Shown: in pieces, positions 53,460 to 62,367 of the stretch
Numbering within the stretch: position 1 is the first letter of the stretch
Layout of the letters: each line of letters begins with the position of its first letter
Virus record (IMG/VR): IMGVR_UViG_3300028610_000426
Location: 1-64,000 of that record
DNA from: a virus
Length of the DNA: 64,000 nt
Strand: one strand, 5' to 3'
Translations under genes and position numbers: made by a program
Notes under the pieces: generated by a model
Told to the model about the DNA's origin: nothing
The model's input: the letters and a program-made list of their open reading frames with translations, nothing else
Database searches by the model: none

Positions 53460-53778
53460 CCTACCCACATCTGAATATATTATCCTTCGTGATAAGGTGA
53501 CCAAATATGTCCGGAGTTTCCAACTCCGCTCTGGGATGATGGATTGTCCCACTATTGAACGCATAGCTAAAAGCCTTAGACTTAAACAGGCGAATGTGTT
53601 AGAATTCTGTGAGGACGCTGAGACCTTGTGTGTAAATATAGGCTTTCAGATTCCACAAGTGGGATGGGCGGTTTATGACAGAATAGGGGAATATCAGATT
53701 GAATGCTTATCAGACGAAATCTGGATAGAACACGAAAGGAGACAGCGCCGTGGTAGATATAACAATGTGCAAAGGTGA
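53446..53778 (+). CDS. Hypothetical protein with HTH-like segment, 110 aa
   Basis: CPTIERIAKSLRLKQANVLEF reads like a helix-turn-helix. The end is basic and Arg-rich. A DNA-binding role is possible. It overlaps both neighbours. Confidence 0.7.
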   Translation: MNLDNLPTSEYIILRDKVTKYVRSFQLRSGMMDCPTIERIAKSLRLKQANVLEFCEDAETLCVNIGFQIPQVGWAVYDRIGEYQIECLSDEIWIEHERRQRRGRYNNVQR

Positions 53779-53941
53779 AACAGGAGAACTTGATGAAAAG
53801 AGGGTATGTCCTGTTCGTGGTGACTGTTACAGGTATACGGCTTCGGCCGATCCCTACTGGCAAAGTTACTTTGTGAACACGCCATATAAATGGCAAAACG
53901 ATGATTGCCAAAATTTCATGAATAACGAAATCAAACCATAA
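53750..53941 (+). CDS. Small cysteine-containing protein, 63 aa
   Basis: GTG start behind AAAGGAG within the previous gene. CPVRGDC and two other cysteines could bind metal. Function is unknown. A weak late-like ATAAATAC element follows at 53,938. Confidence 0.65.
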   Translation: MVDITMCKGETGELDEKRVCPVRGDCYRYTASADPYWQSYFVNTPYKWQNDDCQNFMNNEIKP

Positions 53942-53963
53942 ATACTTTGACAAGGAGATATTT

Positions 53964-54647
53964 ATGAATTTCGCAGAGGCAAGAAAAGTCTTTGGATCAG
54001 AAGACATTGAAGAATCCCGTTCGTGGTTGGGATATATCGATGAGTCCAGCTTATCAAGAGTCTGGAGACTCATGGAGAAGCCGTTTGCTATCCTTACAGC
54101 GTTCAGGGGGCAGTTGGACCTGAAGACCAACCAAAAGCGTAACAGAGAGCTTCTGAGCGCCTTAAATGGTATGGGTATGGGTCCACACCTCCTTATTGGG
54201 CACTGGCAAGAAGCACCTGATGGTTTCGCCGTCACGGGGTCCGGGAATTCGTTGGTCATCGTGACACCGGACGGTCAGCGTTTACCTCTGGCCAAGGCTG
54301 TCAGTGATGGTATCGTTCAGGATGTTACGGAGGAATCATTTTTCGTACCCATACCGGCAGATATGACTTATATAGAATTCGTGGAGACCATCACCAAGTT
54401 CGTTAAGAAGTACAAACAAGACGCCGCCATTCTGGGAGATGGGGAGAATATGTATTTCCTAACACGAAGTGGAAGATTGACAAAGTTTGCCTCCACCGCC
54501 GCATTCGGAAAGATCGCTCAGGCGTATAGCCAGCTTCGTAAAAAGCCGGGGGTTCCGTTCGTCTTTGAAGGTGTGACCCAGCCACAAGGCGTCATCTCCA
54601 GAATGGCTTTTGCTTTTTTGGGACTTCATTACATTCACGACATGTGA
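53964..54647 (+). CDS. DUF3293-like protein, 227 aa
   Basis: FAILTAFRGQLDLKTNQKRN and GPHLLIGHWQEAPDG are features I associate with DUF3293-type proteins found in bacteria and phages. The C-terminal half is alpha/beta. ATG follows CAAGGAG. Function is unknown. Confidence 0.72.
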   Translation: MNFAEARKVFGSEDIEESRSWLGYIDESSLSRVWRLMEKPFAILTAFRGQLDLKTNQKRNRELLSALNGMGMGPHLLIGHWQEAPDGFAVTGSGNSLVIVTPDGQRLPLAKAVSDGIVQDVTEESFFVPIPADMTYIEFVETITKFVKKYKQDAAILGDGENMYFLTRSGRLTKFASTAAFGKIAQAYSQLRKKPGVPFVFEGVTQPQGVISRMAFAFLGLHYIHDM

Positions 54648-54656
54648 TAAATTATC

Positions 54657-54685
54657 TTGACATCATCATTATAATTGGTTACATT
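54657..54685 (+). promoter_or_regulatory. Sigma70-like promoter
   Basis: TTGACA (54657-54662), a 17-base spacer and TACATT (54680-54685), 19 bases before the next ATG. Confidence 0.72.
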
Positions 54686-54703
54686 TTGAGTAGGAGGTTA
54701 ATC

Positions 54704-55249
54704 ATGTTTATTATTGGTATTAAAGATGGTAAATTCGAACTTCATAGACAAGGATATGAAGGACGGGTTTTCGAACTGCATGACAAGGAAGGGCTTAAGG
54801 AGCATTTCCAAAGATTGGGTATAACCAATATTATGTCATCATCATCCATGAACTGGCCCGAAGATTGTGGAGTTTCAGAAGACGTGATGACTGTCGGAGA
54901 GATTGCTGATATCGTTAAGTACGCTCTGTCATGGCAGGGGGAAGTTCCCGTCGATTTCCGTGATCTTCCCGGTTATACCACAAAGGATAAAACTGAAGGT
55001 CTTATCCATACGTTGGAAGGTGGTATCAACATTATGGGTAATGATTTCGCTGAGGTGTTAAAGGAGAAGATTCCTCATATGCACAGGACGCTTCAGCAAG
55101 GTCTTATGAGGGATATAGTGAAGCCCATTATTGAGGTGTTTGCTGAACTCTGGGAGAATGGTGAAATTGATCCCCGAAATGAGGCAACCTGTGAGGCGGC
55201 ATCGAAACTGAAGGAGGTAATGGATAGTTATGGCTTCCCATGTATCTAA
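54704..55249 (+). CDS. Hypothetical protein, 181 aa
   Basis: ATG 54704 follows TAGGAGG and its own promoter. A beta-rich start is followed by long helices (DFAEVLKEKIPHMHRTLQQG). No family is known. Confidence 0.75.
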   Translation: MFIIGIKDGKFELHRQGYEGRVFELHDKEGLKEHFQRLGITNIMSSSSMNWPEDCGVSEDVMTVGEIADIVKYALSWQGEVPVDFRDLPGYTTKDKTEGLIHTLEGGINIMGNDFAEVLKEKIPHMHRTLQQGLMRDIVKPIIEVFAELWENGEIDPRNEATCEAASKLKEVMDSYGFPCI

Positions 55250-55439
55250 ACCGAAAAGACGCAGGGTCAGTAGTAGAGACCCGGCTGAACCAAAGCCGAA
55301 GAAGGTAATCCAGAAAAAGGGTTATACTGTTCAAGGGAAGGCCGCTCAAACAAGAATGTGCCGATGGTGTTATGGCTCTGGTAAATTGGATGGCAAACCT
55401 TGCTCATGGTGTAAAGGAACAGGACATGTCAAAGGATGA
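55230..55439 (+). CDS. DnaJ-type zinc motif protein, 69 aa
   Basis: A Lys/Arg-rich N-terminus precedes CRWCYGSGKLDGKPCSWCKG, two C-x-x-C-x-G-x-G-like repeats of DnaJ central domains. It may bind RNA or protein. ATG follows AAGGAGG inside the previous gene. Confidence 0.75.
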   Translation: MASHVSKPKRRRVSSRDPAEPKPKKVIQKKGYTVQGKAAQTRMCRWCYGSGKLDGKPCSWCKGTGHVKG

Positions 55440-55608
55440 GTATAAAAGACATGCTGGGAAAGGCGTCCGTTGGCGCTGTCCTTGCTGTGATCCCAAACCA
55501 AAAGATCGCCCGGTGTATCGCCGTCAGGCTAGACGCCGTGTGAAAACCATGGACCGTGTAGAATTTCTGAAAGGAGAATACGATGGCGGCAACCCCATCT
55601 CCAACTAA
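55426..55608 (+). CDS. Small basic zinc-like protein, 60 aa
   Basis: CPCC near the middle, flanked by Arg/Lys-rich stretches (YRRQARRRVK). ATG 55426 lies within the previous gene. Possibly nucleic acid-binding. Confidence 0.65.
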   Translation: MSKDEYKRHAGKGVRWRCPCCDPKPKDRPVYRRQARRRVKTMDRVEFLKGEYDGGNPISN

Positions 55609-55747
55609 ATTCACACCAGAGTTTAAGCCTTATGAATATCATATCGATTTCGAACCTTATAGAAAGAAGAGGCCGAACAGAGGTATGAATAGCCGGGGAT
55701 CAACCCGTATCAAACCTGATCGCCGTTACAAGAAGAGTGGCCGGTAA
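55583..55747 (+). CDS. Small basic protein, 54 aa (MAATPSP start)
   Basis: ATG 55583 follows AAAGGAG. The start MAATPSPT is shared with the 55,929 protein. The rest is Tyr/Arg/Lys-rich and probably disordered. Function is unknown. Confidence 0.68.
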   Translation: MAATPSPTKFTPEFKPYEYHIDFEPYRKKRPNRGMNSRGSTRIKPDRRYKKSGR

Positions 55748-55929
55748 TGACACTCATCAGGCAATGTGACAATCCTTTGTGTTCTCGTTGGTATAAAGAC
55801 AGTCTGAGAAAATGTCCTGAGTGTGAGTGTGTAGTATCAACCCCATATACCACAGATGATGCCATCCAGTTCCTCAATGAGTACAAAATTAATTATTCTG
55901 ACTGGAAACAGAAAAGGAGACCCAGATAA
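55747..55929 (+). CDS. Zinc-ribbon small protein, 60 aa
   Basis: CDNPLC and CPECEC form the zinc site. The ATG overlaps the previous TAA. Function is unknown. Confidence 0.7.
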   Translation: MTLIRQCDNPLCSRWYKDSLRKCPECECVVSTPYTTDDAIQFLNEYKINYSDWKQKRRPR

Positions 55930-56174
55930 TGGCCGCTACACCTTCACCATCAAACGCTACGTTTGGTCCTGAACCCACGGCCAAGGAAAAGAGTGACGCT
56001 ATGGCCAAAGCTCAGATGGCCGGACTATTTGGGAGCATGGCCGACTTCCTGTCTCAGCCTTCCCATAGGCATTGGGCCGGGGTAGGTCCAGCGCCAAAAA
56101 CGAAGGATAAGAACCGGGCCAAAAAGAAGAGTCGGAATAAAATGGCCAAAGCCAGTCGCAGAAAAAATCGATAA
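55929..56174 (+). CDS. Basic-tail protein, 81 aa (MAATPSP start)
   Basis: Starts MAATPSPSN, like the 55,583 protein, suggesting duplication of the start region. The C-terminal 30 residues are Lys/Arg-rich (DKNRAKKKSRNKMAKASRRK). A probable nucleic-acid binder. The ATG overlaps the previous TAA. Confidence 0.7.
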   Translation: MAATPSPSNATFGPEPTAKEKSDAMAKAQMAGLFGSMADFLSQPSHRHWAGVGPAPKTKDKNRAKKKSRNKMAKASRRKNR

Positions 56175-56185
56175 GGAATATCAAA

Positions 56186-56437
56186 ATGGGTGAGGTAGGA
56201 GTAACTTGTACATGTGACAATGATATGGTGTTTTGTAGAGATTGCCATGTTGATGAAATTAATCGTCTCAATTCTAAAAATGAAGAATTTGAGATTGTGG
56301 TAAATGCGGCGAAGTTATTTCAAGAATATGTAGGAGCTTCGTGTGAACACGATGACGATAAAGAGTTTTTTAAAAGTTGTGAGCGTTGTCAATTATCGGT
56401 GAGCTTGCGTACAAAAATCGAGGCTCTGGATAAATAA
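56186..56437 (+). CDS. Cysteine-rich coiled-coil protein, 83 aa
   Basis: CTCDNDMVFCRDCH at the start and CERC near the end bracket a helical middle. ATG follows TAAGGAAT. Function is unknown. Confidence 0.7.
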   Translation: MGEVGVTCTCDNDMVFCRDCHVDEINRLNSKNEEFEIVVNAAKLFQEYVGASCEHDDDKEFFKSCERCQLSVSLRTKIEALDK

Positions 56438-56477
56438 ATAGTAACAAAACTTCAATATCATGATATAATGAGGGCTT

Positions 56478-56765
56478 ATGGAAGCTGAAATTCAAACATT
56501 AAAGGTAAAGCTGGAAGCGCTGGAAACCCAGCATAACAAGCTTATAGAGAAGCATGAAGAGTCTCGTGAGATGAATATCTTATATGGGACCACCATACAT
56601 GTTATGCTCCAAGCACTGCGTATTTACGCCAATGAAGAAATGTGGGCAGAAGATGAGAACGGTAAGCGCACATTTTTCGGAGACGGTGAACAACACGGTT
56701 TTGAACTTGCATTGCATTCACTTATCGAGATAGGGGCCATTAAACAGGAGGATGAGGATGAGTAG
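56478..56765 (+). CDS. Coiled-coil protein, 95 aa
   Basis: The first 35 residues have clear heptads (IQTLKVKLEALETQHNKLIE). The rest is helical and acidic. The SD is weak (GAGGGC). Function is unknown. Confidence 0.65.
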   Translation: MEAEIQTLKVKLEALETQHNKLIEKHEESREMNILYGTTIHVMLQALRIYANEEMWAEDENGKRTFFGDGEQHGFELALHSLIEIGAIKQEDEDE

Positions 56766-57030
56766 CAAATCAATTGAGTGGTATCTACTAAATGGGTGTG
56801 AGTTGTGCAATCCTTCTTTAGAGATGTTTGTATTAGTTTATACGGCAACTGTAGGTAATCCTTGCAATGGTTGTAATTGTAAGGGCACTTGTAAGGCATG
56901 GCCATTAATCAATCACCCGACTGCAAAATTACATCCCACCAAAAAAGTAGAGACAAATGCTGATATAGCAGAACGTCTTGGTATTAGTAAACGTCAAGTT
57001 GCAAAGATGAGACGTGAAGGAAAACTTTAA
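56758..57030 (+). CDS. Zinc and helix-turn-helix protein, 90 aa
   Basis: A cysteine-rich N-terminal half (CELC, CNGCNCKGTC) is joined to a C-terminal helix-turn-helix (NADIAERLGISKRQVAKMRR). ATG 56758 follows CAGGAGG. A likely DNA-binding regulator. Confidence 0.74.
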   Translation: MSSKSIEWYLLNGCELCNPSLEMFVLVYTATVGNPCNGCNCKGTCKAWPLINHPTAKLHPTKKVETNADIAERLGISKRQVAKMRREGKL

Positions 57031-57051
57031 CACTGAAAGGATGATGAGCAA

Positions 57052-57186
57052 ATGCTGATAGAAATTAAATGTGTTATTTGTGGACATAAAGAAAAAGTGG
57101 AACCTTCATTTGATGCGCCAACGTGTTCGGAATGCTTTGGTCCAGTTACAGCGGTAAGTGCTGAATTGAAAGAGGGCGTGATATGA
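57052..57186 (+). CDS. Zinc-ribbon micro-protein, 44 aa
   Basis: CVICGH and CSEC form a ribbon. ATG 57052 follows GAAAGGATG. It overlaps the next start (ATGA). Function is unknown. Confidence 0.62.
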   Translation: MLIEIKCVICGHKEKVEPSFDAPTCSECFGPVTAVSAELKEGVI

Positions 57187-57431
57187 AAATGATGGGTAAT
57201 TGTAGAATTCCCAAAATCATAGATTGTCCATTTCTTTTAGCTCCATCTGATCATTCTGGATATACAGGAAAATCTGGATTCTGGACATGGTGGAATTGCA
57301 AACTTCACAAAATACCCATTCGGTATATTACATCATGTGAATTAGCCGGAGACGAAAACCTAATGACAAACACATTCATAGAGTATCAGTATGAACAGGG
57401 TCAAAAGGAAATGAAAGAAAATTCTATATAA
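57183..57431 (+). CDS. Hypothetical protein, 82 aa
   Basis: The ATG overlaps the previous stop. Cys and Trp residues are frequent (CPFLLAP, WTWWNCK). Function is unknown. The 71 bases after it form the uvsX leader. Confidence 0.68.
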   Translation: MKMMGNCRIPKIIDCPFLLAPSDHSGYTGKSGFWTWWNCKLHKIPIRYITSCELAGDENLMTNTFIEYQYEQGQKEMKENSI

Positions 57432-57502
57432 CATTCATGAAAAACTGTGATATAGTATGAAAAATGATTATTTAATGCTTGTTTGGTGGAGGAACGTTTA
57501 TA

Positions 57503-58594
57503 ATGGTAAAAAGTCTCACTTCCCAGTTGGCTAAAATTTCTTCATTTGACGTTGGGGGTATGGGCGCAGAAGGGTTGGATATTCCATATTACATTCCCTC
57601 TTCTATTCTCGGTCTCAACGCACTTATCACGGCCGATATTTATAAAGGATTCCCGGCCACACTCATTACTCAAATATCAGGACCACCCGGTTGCGGCAAG
57701 ACTCGTATCGCCGTGGATGCCGCACAGAACTGTCAAGCTATAGGTGGTGAGGTTTTTTGGATTGACACAGAACGTGCCATGACCCAAGAAGGTCTCATGT
57801 CTGACAAACTTGATCCAGAACGGATGTTTGTTGGGGTTTGTAATGTGGCTGAAGAGGTTACTATTGAGCTTCGAAACATGTTAGGAGCAGTCAAAAAAAT
57901 GCGAGATGGGGGTGATAATACCCCATTGCTTGTTGTGGTGGATTCCATTGGGAACCTCATGTCCATGTTGGAAGTTTCCCAGATTGAGGGTGGAGAAATT
58001 AAGGCTGATCCCGGCCGAAGGGCACAGGCTATCAAACAGATATTCCGGGCCTCTATTACTCCAGTATTGGCCGCCAAGGTTGTTATGATCGTCATCAACC
58101 ATGAATACACCGCCATTGGTGAAGGTAAGTTCGCCGCCAACAAGCAGTCCGGTGGTCACGGCACTGTCTATCTGTCTAGCATCACCATCTCTATGACTAA
58201 GGCTCAAGAGAAAGAAGATACTCTTATTGTGGGCGCTAATATGAAAATGCAGACCACAAAGAATAGACTGGCCAGAGAACGTCAGAAGATGAACGCCCGG
58301 TTATTCTTCGACACTGGGTTCAACCCTTACGTGGGGCTCCTACCCTATGCGATTGAGGCCGGGGCTATTGTTAAGAAGGATAAGAAATTCATTGTTCCAC
58401 ATATTGATGCCAAGAAAACTTTCTGGGAGAAGAGCTTATATAGAGAAGAAGTTTTCACGCCAGAGTTATTGAAAGAGATAGCGCCGGTCGTGACCAAGTT
58501 CTTCGCCTATGGGTCAGAGGAAATCTCTTCAGCCGCTGTTGAAATGGAACAAGAGGCGCTGGAGACAGAGGTATTGGGGGATGAAGATAATTAA
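57503..58594 (+). CDS. uvsX: UvsX/RecA-like recombinase, 363 aa
   Basis: Forms ATP-dependent filaments for strand exchange and recombination-dependent replication. Walker A is GPPGCGKT (60-67) and Walker B is LLVVVDS (Asp147). The later YLSSITISMTKAQ and the acidic C-terminus fit phage UvsX. ATG 57503 lies behind GGTGGAGG. It works with the gp32-like SSB. Confidence 0.93.
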   Translation: MVKSLTSQLAKISSFDVGGMGAEGLDIPYYIPSSILGLNALITADIYKGFPATLITQISGPPGCGKTRIAVDAAQNCQAIGGEVFWIDTERAMTQEGLMSDKLDPERMFVGVCNVAEEVTIELRNMLGAVKKMRDGGDNTPLLVVVDSIGNLMSMLEVSQIEGGEIKADPGRRAQAIKQIFRASITPVLAAKVVMIVINHEYTAIGEGKFAANKQSGGHGTVYLSSITISMTKAQEKEDTLIVGANMKMQTTKNRLARERQKMNARLFFDTGFNPYVGLLPYAIEAGAIVKKDKKFIVPHIDAKKTFWEKSLYREEVFTPELLKEIAPVVTKFFAYGSEEISSAAVEMEQEALETEVLGDEDN

Positions 58595-59034
58595 TGGCTA
58601 TAAGAGTAAGGTTATTGAAAGGAAGATGGGTAGCTTTCTGTGCGGCCGTTACTGACCCAGAACCCAAAGATTTATATGTTGACGATGCTCAGGATCATGC
58701 ATTAAGGCGTAAATATATCGCTGATTATTTGAGAGAAGGGTTAATATCAAAAACTGATTATAAAAAGGATACAAAGATGAAGAGTAAACAAAACTCCGGA
58801 TATCAACCAGAAGGAGAGGATATATTGAACCCAGTTCCTCCGCATGGAGAATCTATTTTAAAACCTCCCATGCATACCATCAATTATGGACGGGGGATTA
58901 GGTTGGAAATTTCTCTGGATATCCTGAAAACGATACTTGCTTCCAAATCTATTCCCCAGTCACAATTAGAAGCTTTGGTGGAAAAGTCTGTTAAGATAGC
59001 AGACCTCCTGATTGAAAAGGTGGGGGTGACATGA
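58594..59034 (+). CDS. Hypothetical protein, 146 aa
   Basis: The ATG overlaps the uvsX stop, indicating coupling. A basic N-terminus, a Pro-rich centre and a C-terminal helix are seen. A recombination accessory role is possible from context only. Confidence 0.7.
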   Translation: MAIRVRLLKGRWVAFCAAVTDPEPKDLYVDDAQDHALRRKYIADYLREGLISKTDYKKDTKMKSKQNSGYQPEGEDILNPVPPHGESILKPPMHTINYGRGIRLEISLDILKTILASKSIPQSQLEALVEKSVKIADLLIEKVGVT

Positions 59035-59546
59035 GACTAATTGTAGGATTGATTAATTTATTAGTGGTTGTGATCATCGTTGTTTTATTAGGGGTGGCGT
59101 ACACCGAAACTACTCAATCCAATGAGCAAAACAAAAACCCGGCACCCGCTGAATCTGAGATAATCCATTCGTCTCTGAGCGGAGTGGTAAGTGATACTAT
59201 AGATCAATGGTCTTCTGATGAAGGAGATGAGGTCGCATATTTAAACACTCTTGGTAATAATAAGAATTGGGTTGTTACCAACGAATATCCCAACATTGTA
59301 GCTTTTACCGGATCACTCTATAACCTTGGAACCACTTATGGTTATGCCAAGGAGTTATATTTCCAAGGTGAGACAGACGGTAGCTGGTTGAAAATTGACC
59401 TTGACACGTGGGAAATAACCATCTCTAAAGAACTTGATATGGACGCCGCTTCCTTGATGTTCATCCGGGGAGTGCAATATTACGCTGAGGACCGGATAGA
59501 GTATCTGGAACGAATTCTTAATCAAAAAGGGATACCTTATGAGTGA
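59031..59546 (+). CDS. Membrane-anchored protein, 171 aa
   Basis: Residues 4-24 form a transmembrane or signal anchor (LIVGLINLLVVVIIVVLLG), followed by a soluble alpha/beta domain. ATGA overlap. Function is unknown. Confidence 0.75.
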   Translation: MRLIVGLINLLVVVIIVVLLGVAYTETTQSNEQNKNPAPAESEIIHSSLSGVVSDTIDQWSSDEGDEVAYLNTLGNNKNWVVTNEYPNIVAFTGSLYNLGTTYGYAKELYFQGETDGSWLKIDLDTWEITISKELDMDAASLMFIRGVQYYAEDRIEYLERILNQKGIPYE

Positions 59547-60258
59547 TGAAAAAAGCATTGAACGTTTCCGAACCATTCTCAACAATGAGGGGTACACAGA
59601 CTGGACCATCAAATTGATTGGTGACGGTGGTCTCTGTATCCATAAAACGAAAGAGATATGGCTTGGGGAAGATTGCCGTTATGACCTCCCGATGTTCCTT
59701 CATGAGATGGCTCATATAAAAGTCCCCAACCATGAAGGGAGTTTCGTTGACCATTTCACATATCTGATCCGGAAGTATATGTCTGATGCTCCCATCATGT
59801 GGAATGTTTATTCCATGACCGGGAAGATTACAAGTCCCGGTTGGACGTTTCAAATCTGTAAATACTGTGGCCGGGAACAGAGATTGGATTTCTACGCCGA
59901 AAATAACATTTGGGAGCGGGTAGCCGGACCAGAACTTTGTGGTAAGGTTTTGTGTCTGGAGTGTTTTCTATTACTAGCGGATTCAAAAGGCATTTCTTTA
60001 ACTAAAGAAGATGTATGGCCTATATGCATCATATCCAAATCGGGGTGGAGTTGGGATATGAGGGGTGGTTTCGAAACTGGGGCATTGCGGTGTGATGATG
60101 ACGGTCATTGGTATGTGATGCCACTAAATAGAACCACTCTTTTCAGCGAATTGTTATCTAAAAGAGATTGGAAACGGTTCGGTGATGAATTCGAACAGTA
60201 CAGAATAGATGGTGGTCCACAACACGCACCTGTTCTTTTACAAAAGAGGTTGGAGTAA
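59539..60258 (+). CDS. HExxH metalloprotease-like protein with zinc ribbon, 239 aa
   Basis: LPMFLHEMAHIKV contains HEMAH (H-E-x-x-H) in a helix, with HEGSFVDHF downstream as a possible third-ligand region, as in SprT/WSS1-type proteases. CKYCGREQR and CLEC form a zinc ribbon. The C-terminus resembles a separate domain. It may act on proteins bound to DNA, but this is inference. Confidence 0.75.
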   Translation: MSDEKSIERFRTILNNEGYTDWTIKLIGDGGLCIHKTKEIWLGEDCRYDLPMFLHEMAHIKVPNHEGSFVDHFTYLIRKYMSDAPIMWNVYSMTGKITSPGWTFQICKYCGREQRLDFYAENNIWERVAGPELCGKVLCLECFLLLADSKGISLTKEDVWPICIISKSGWSWDMRGGFETGALRCDDDGHWYVMPLNRTTLFSELLSKRDWKRFGDEFEQYRIDGGPQHAPVLLQKRLE

Positions 60259-60262
60259 GTTT

Positions 60263-60511
60263 ATGACCGATTTAAAGGCTGAATTAGAAAAAGAGTATAC
60301 CATCTTTATAGAATATTCTAATGGGGATCATTCTGAGTTTATGGTTAATTACACTAACGCTCGGAATATTGTGACCGTTCTTAAAGAAGGTGATCCACCC
60401 CCGGTTATCTCTTTTGTTGATTTGAATGAAGAGGATATTTTTCCCTTTACAAACAAGATCGATATCATTAGAATACAGGAAATGAGGGAAGAAGAGATGG
60501 AGAATTTATAA
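60263..60511 (+). CDS. Hypothetical protein, 82 aa
   Basis: ATG 60263 follows AGAGGTTGGAG. An acidic alpha/beta protein whose stop overlaps the ligase start. Function is unknown. Confidence 0.7.
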   Translation: MTDLKAELEKEYTIFIEYSNGDHSEFMVNYTNARNIVTVLKEGDPPPVISFVDLNEEDIFPFTNKIDIIRIQEMREEEMENL

Positions 60512-62358
60512 TGAGCAAGAAACGGTTAATTGAACAAGCTAACGAAGCCTACTATGAGGATGATACTCCTGTCCTGACGGATGAGGAATTTGATCTTCTG
60601 GCAGAGTCCGGGTTGGAACGTGCTGAAGGACATACGTTCAGGAAGAAAGTCAAACACACCATCCCCATGGGCTCCCTGTCCAAGATCAAGACCTTTGAAG
60701 ATTTCAAAGCGTGGGTACATAAATACCCGGACGCCAAGTTTATCGTCACCCCCAAAATTGACGGAAATTCAATCGCCGTTACCTACATTGATGGTCATCT
60801 GAAGACGGCTGTTACACGTGGGGATGGCATCCATGGGAATGATTGTACAGACAAGGTGAAAGCATCCGGGAATATTCTTCACCGTTTACGCAAACCTGTC
60901 AACTTGACTGTTCGGTGTGAGGCTGTCATTCCCAAAGAGAATCAAGCCTACTTTGAAAAGAATATCCGGAACGTTGCATCCGGCCTCTTGAATTCTAAGG
61001 AGGTCTCTCAGGGGGTCAACCTCCTGAAGTTCATGGTCTTCGATTCCGCTCTGTTGGATGATGAGAAAATTTATCAACCCACAAATTGGATGCTTCACCA
61101 AGAGGAAATACAGGATCATGGTTTCTACTGGATAAAACCTTACATGCTTATAGGTAATGCCAAAACCATGTATGAGAATGTGGAGAGTTGGTTCAAAAGC
61201 TGGGATACATCATTCCCTTACTTTATTGACGGGGTTGTGGTGGAGGCTCTGGATGAAAATGGCAACCATCTGGAGAAGGAAGGTAAACATCCGGCTCATA
61301 TGATCGCCGTGAAGTTCCAGAGACCGCCTGTAAGGGCAATAATTGATAAAGTGGAGTGGACGTTGGGGATGCATAACAAATTAGCTCCTGTGCTTGTCCT
61401 AGAGACTCCTGTGACCATTGATGGAACATCTGTCCAGCGTATATCAGCCAGCAACTACGGAATCATGTGTGCGGCTGGATTGTGGCCGGGTGCTGAAGTG
61501 GGAGTGATTAAGTCTGGGGACATTATTCCCTACATCGCTGAGGTTTACCAAAGAAGCGTTCATGAAAACATCGTGGTGTGTCCGGAGTGTAAAAGACAGG
61601 CTGAAATTGATGATCGTCGGATAGATTTGATATGTCCTTATAATGATTGTCAGGGGAAGGAAATTATTAAACTCCAGACAGTGTTTCGGGTGCTGGACAT
61701 TGACGGCATTTCTGACAAGACCATTGAGAATTTATACCGTGAGGGGTTTCAAACACTGGAGCTTATCTTTAAAGCCTTTCCATATGAGCTTGCACGGTTA
61801 GAGGGGTGGGGGGAAAAGAGCGCTGAGGTGTTCTTGAATTCTCTTCGGGGTGTGTCTATGACAGAGGCCCAGATAATTGCGGCCACCGGTATCAAAGGTA
61901 TTGCTTTGAAACAGGCAGAAAAGTTGATGTATGCTTATGGGTCTTTGGAAGACCTAGTGCGGGATGTACGCACTATGGGCGGCCTTAAGATTATTGATGG
62001 TTTCGGAGACATCCTCTCCAAACAAGTGGTGGATAATATGCGAATTATTATGGAGATGGCCATACAAGTGGTTTTGTCTGGCATCTCCATTAAAGTCGTT
62101 ATTGACATGCCTCTTGTTCCTGTCTGTGTTACCGGCCCTCATCCAACTATGGGACGTAAGGAGTTTTCCCGTTTCCTAGAGGGACATGGATACAAGATGG
62201 TGTCCAGCGTTACAAAGGAATGTAAGATCGTCTTGACGGCGGACACTACCAGCAACTCTGGTAAGATGAAGAAGGCCAAGGCTAGAGAGGACGTGGAGAT
62301 CATGTTGTATGAGGACTTCGAAGACTGGTTATTGGTCAATCAGGTGAAGGACCGATAG
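60511..62358 (+). CDS. ligA: NAD+-dependent DNA ligase, 615 aa
   Basis: Seals nicks using NAD+. The adenylation motif is TPKIDGNS (Lys82). The nucleotidyltransferase region contains VTRGDGIHGND, and a zinc finger follows (CPECKRQ with CPYNDC). Helix-hairpin-helix repeats (EGWGEKSAEV, IIDGFGDIL) and a C-terminal BRCT-like domain (VTGPHPTMGRKEF) complete the LigA order, slightly shorter than bacterial LigA. The N-terminal Ia domain looks short. The ATG overlaps the previous TAA. Confidence 0.93.
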   Translation: MSKKRLIEQANEAYYEDDTPVLTDEEFDLLAESGLERAEGHTFRKKVKHTIPMGSLSKIKTFEDFKAWVHKYPDAKFIVTPKIDGNSIAVTYIDGHLKTAVTRGDGIHGNDCTDKVKASGNILHRLRKPVNLTVRCEAVIPKENQAYFEKNIRNVASGLLNSKEVSQGVNLLKFMVFDSALLDDEKIYQPTNWMLHQEEIQDHGFYWIKPYMLIGNAKTMYENVESWFKSWDTSFPYFIDGVVVEALDENGNHLEKEGKHPAHMIAVKFQRPPVRAIIDKVEWTLGMHNKLAPVLVLETPVTIDGTSVQRISASNYGIMCAAGLWPGAEVGVIKSGDIIPYIAEVYQRSVHENIVVCPECKRQAEIDDRRIDLICPYNDCQGKEIIKLQTVFRVLDIDGISDKTIENLYREGFQTLELIFKAFPYELARLEGWGEKSAEVFLNSLRGVSMTEAQIIAATGIKGIALKQAEKLMYAYGSLEDLVRDVRTMGGLKIIDGFGDILSKQVVDNMRIIMEMAIQVVLSGISIKVVIDMPLVPVCVTGPHPTMGRKEFSRFLEGHGYKMVSSVTKECKIVLTADTTSNSGKMKKAKAREDVEIMLYEDFEDWLLVNQVKDR

Positions 62359-62367
62359 GGGGATATC

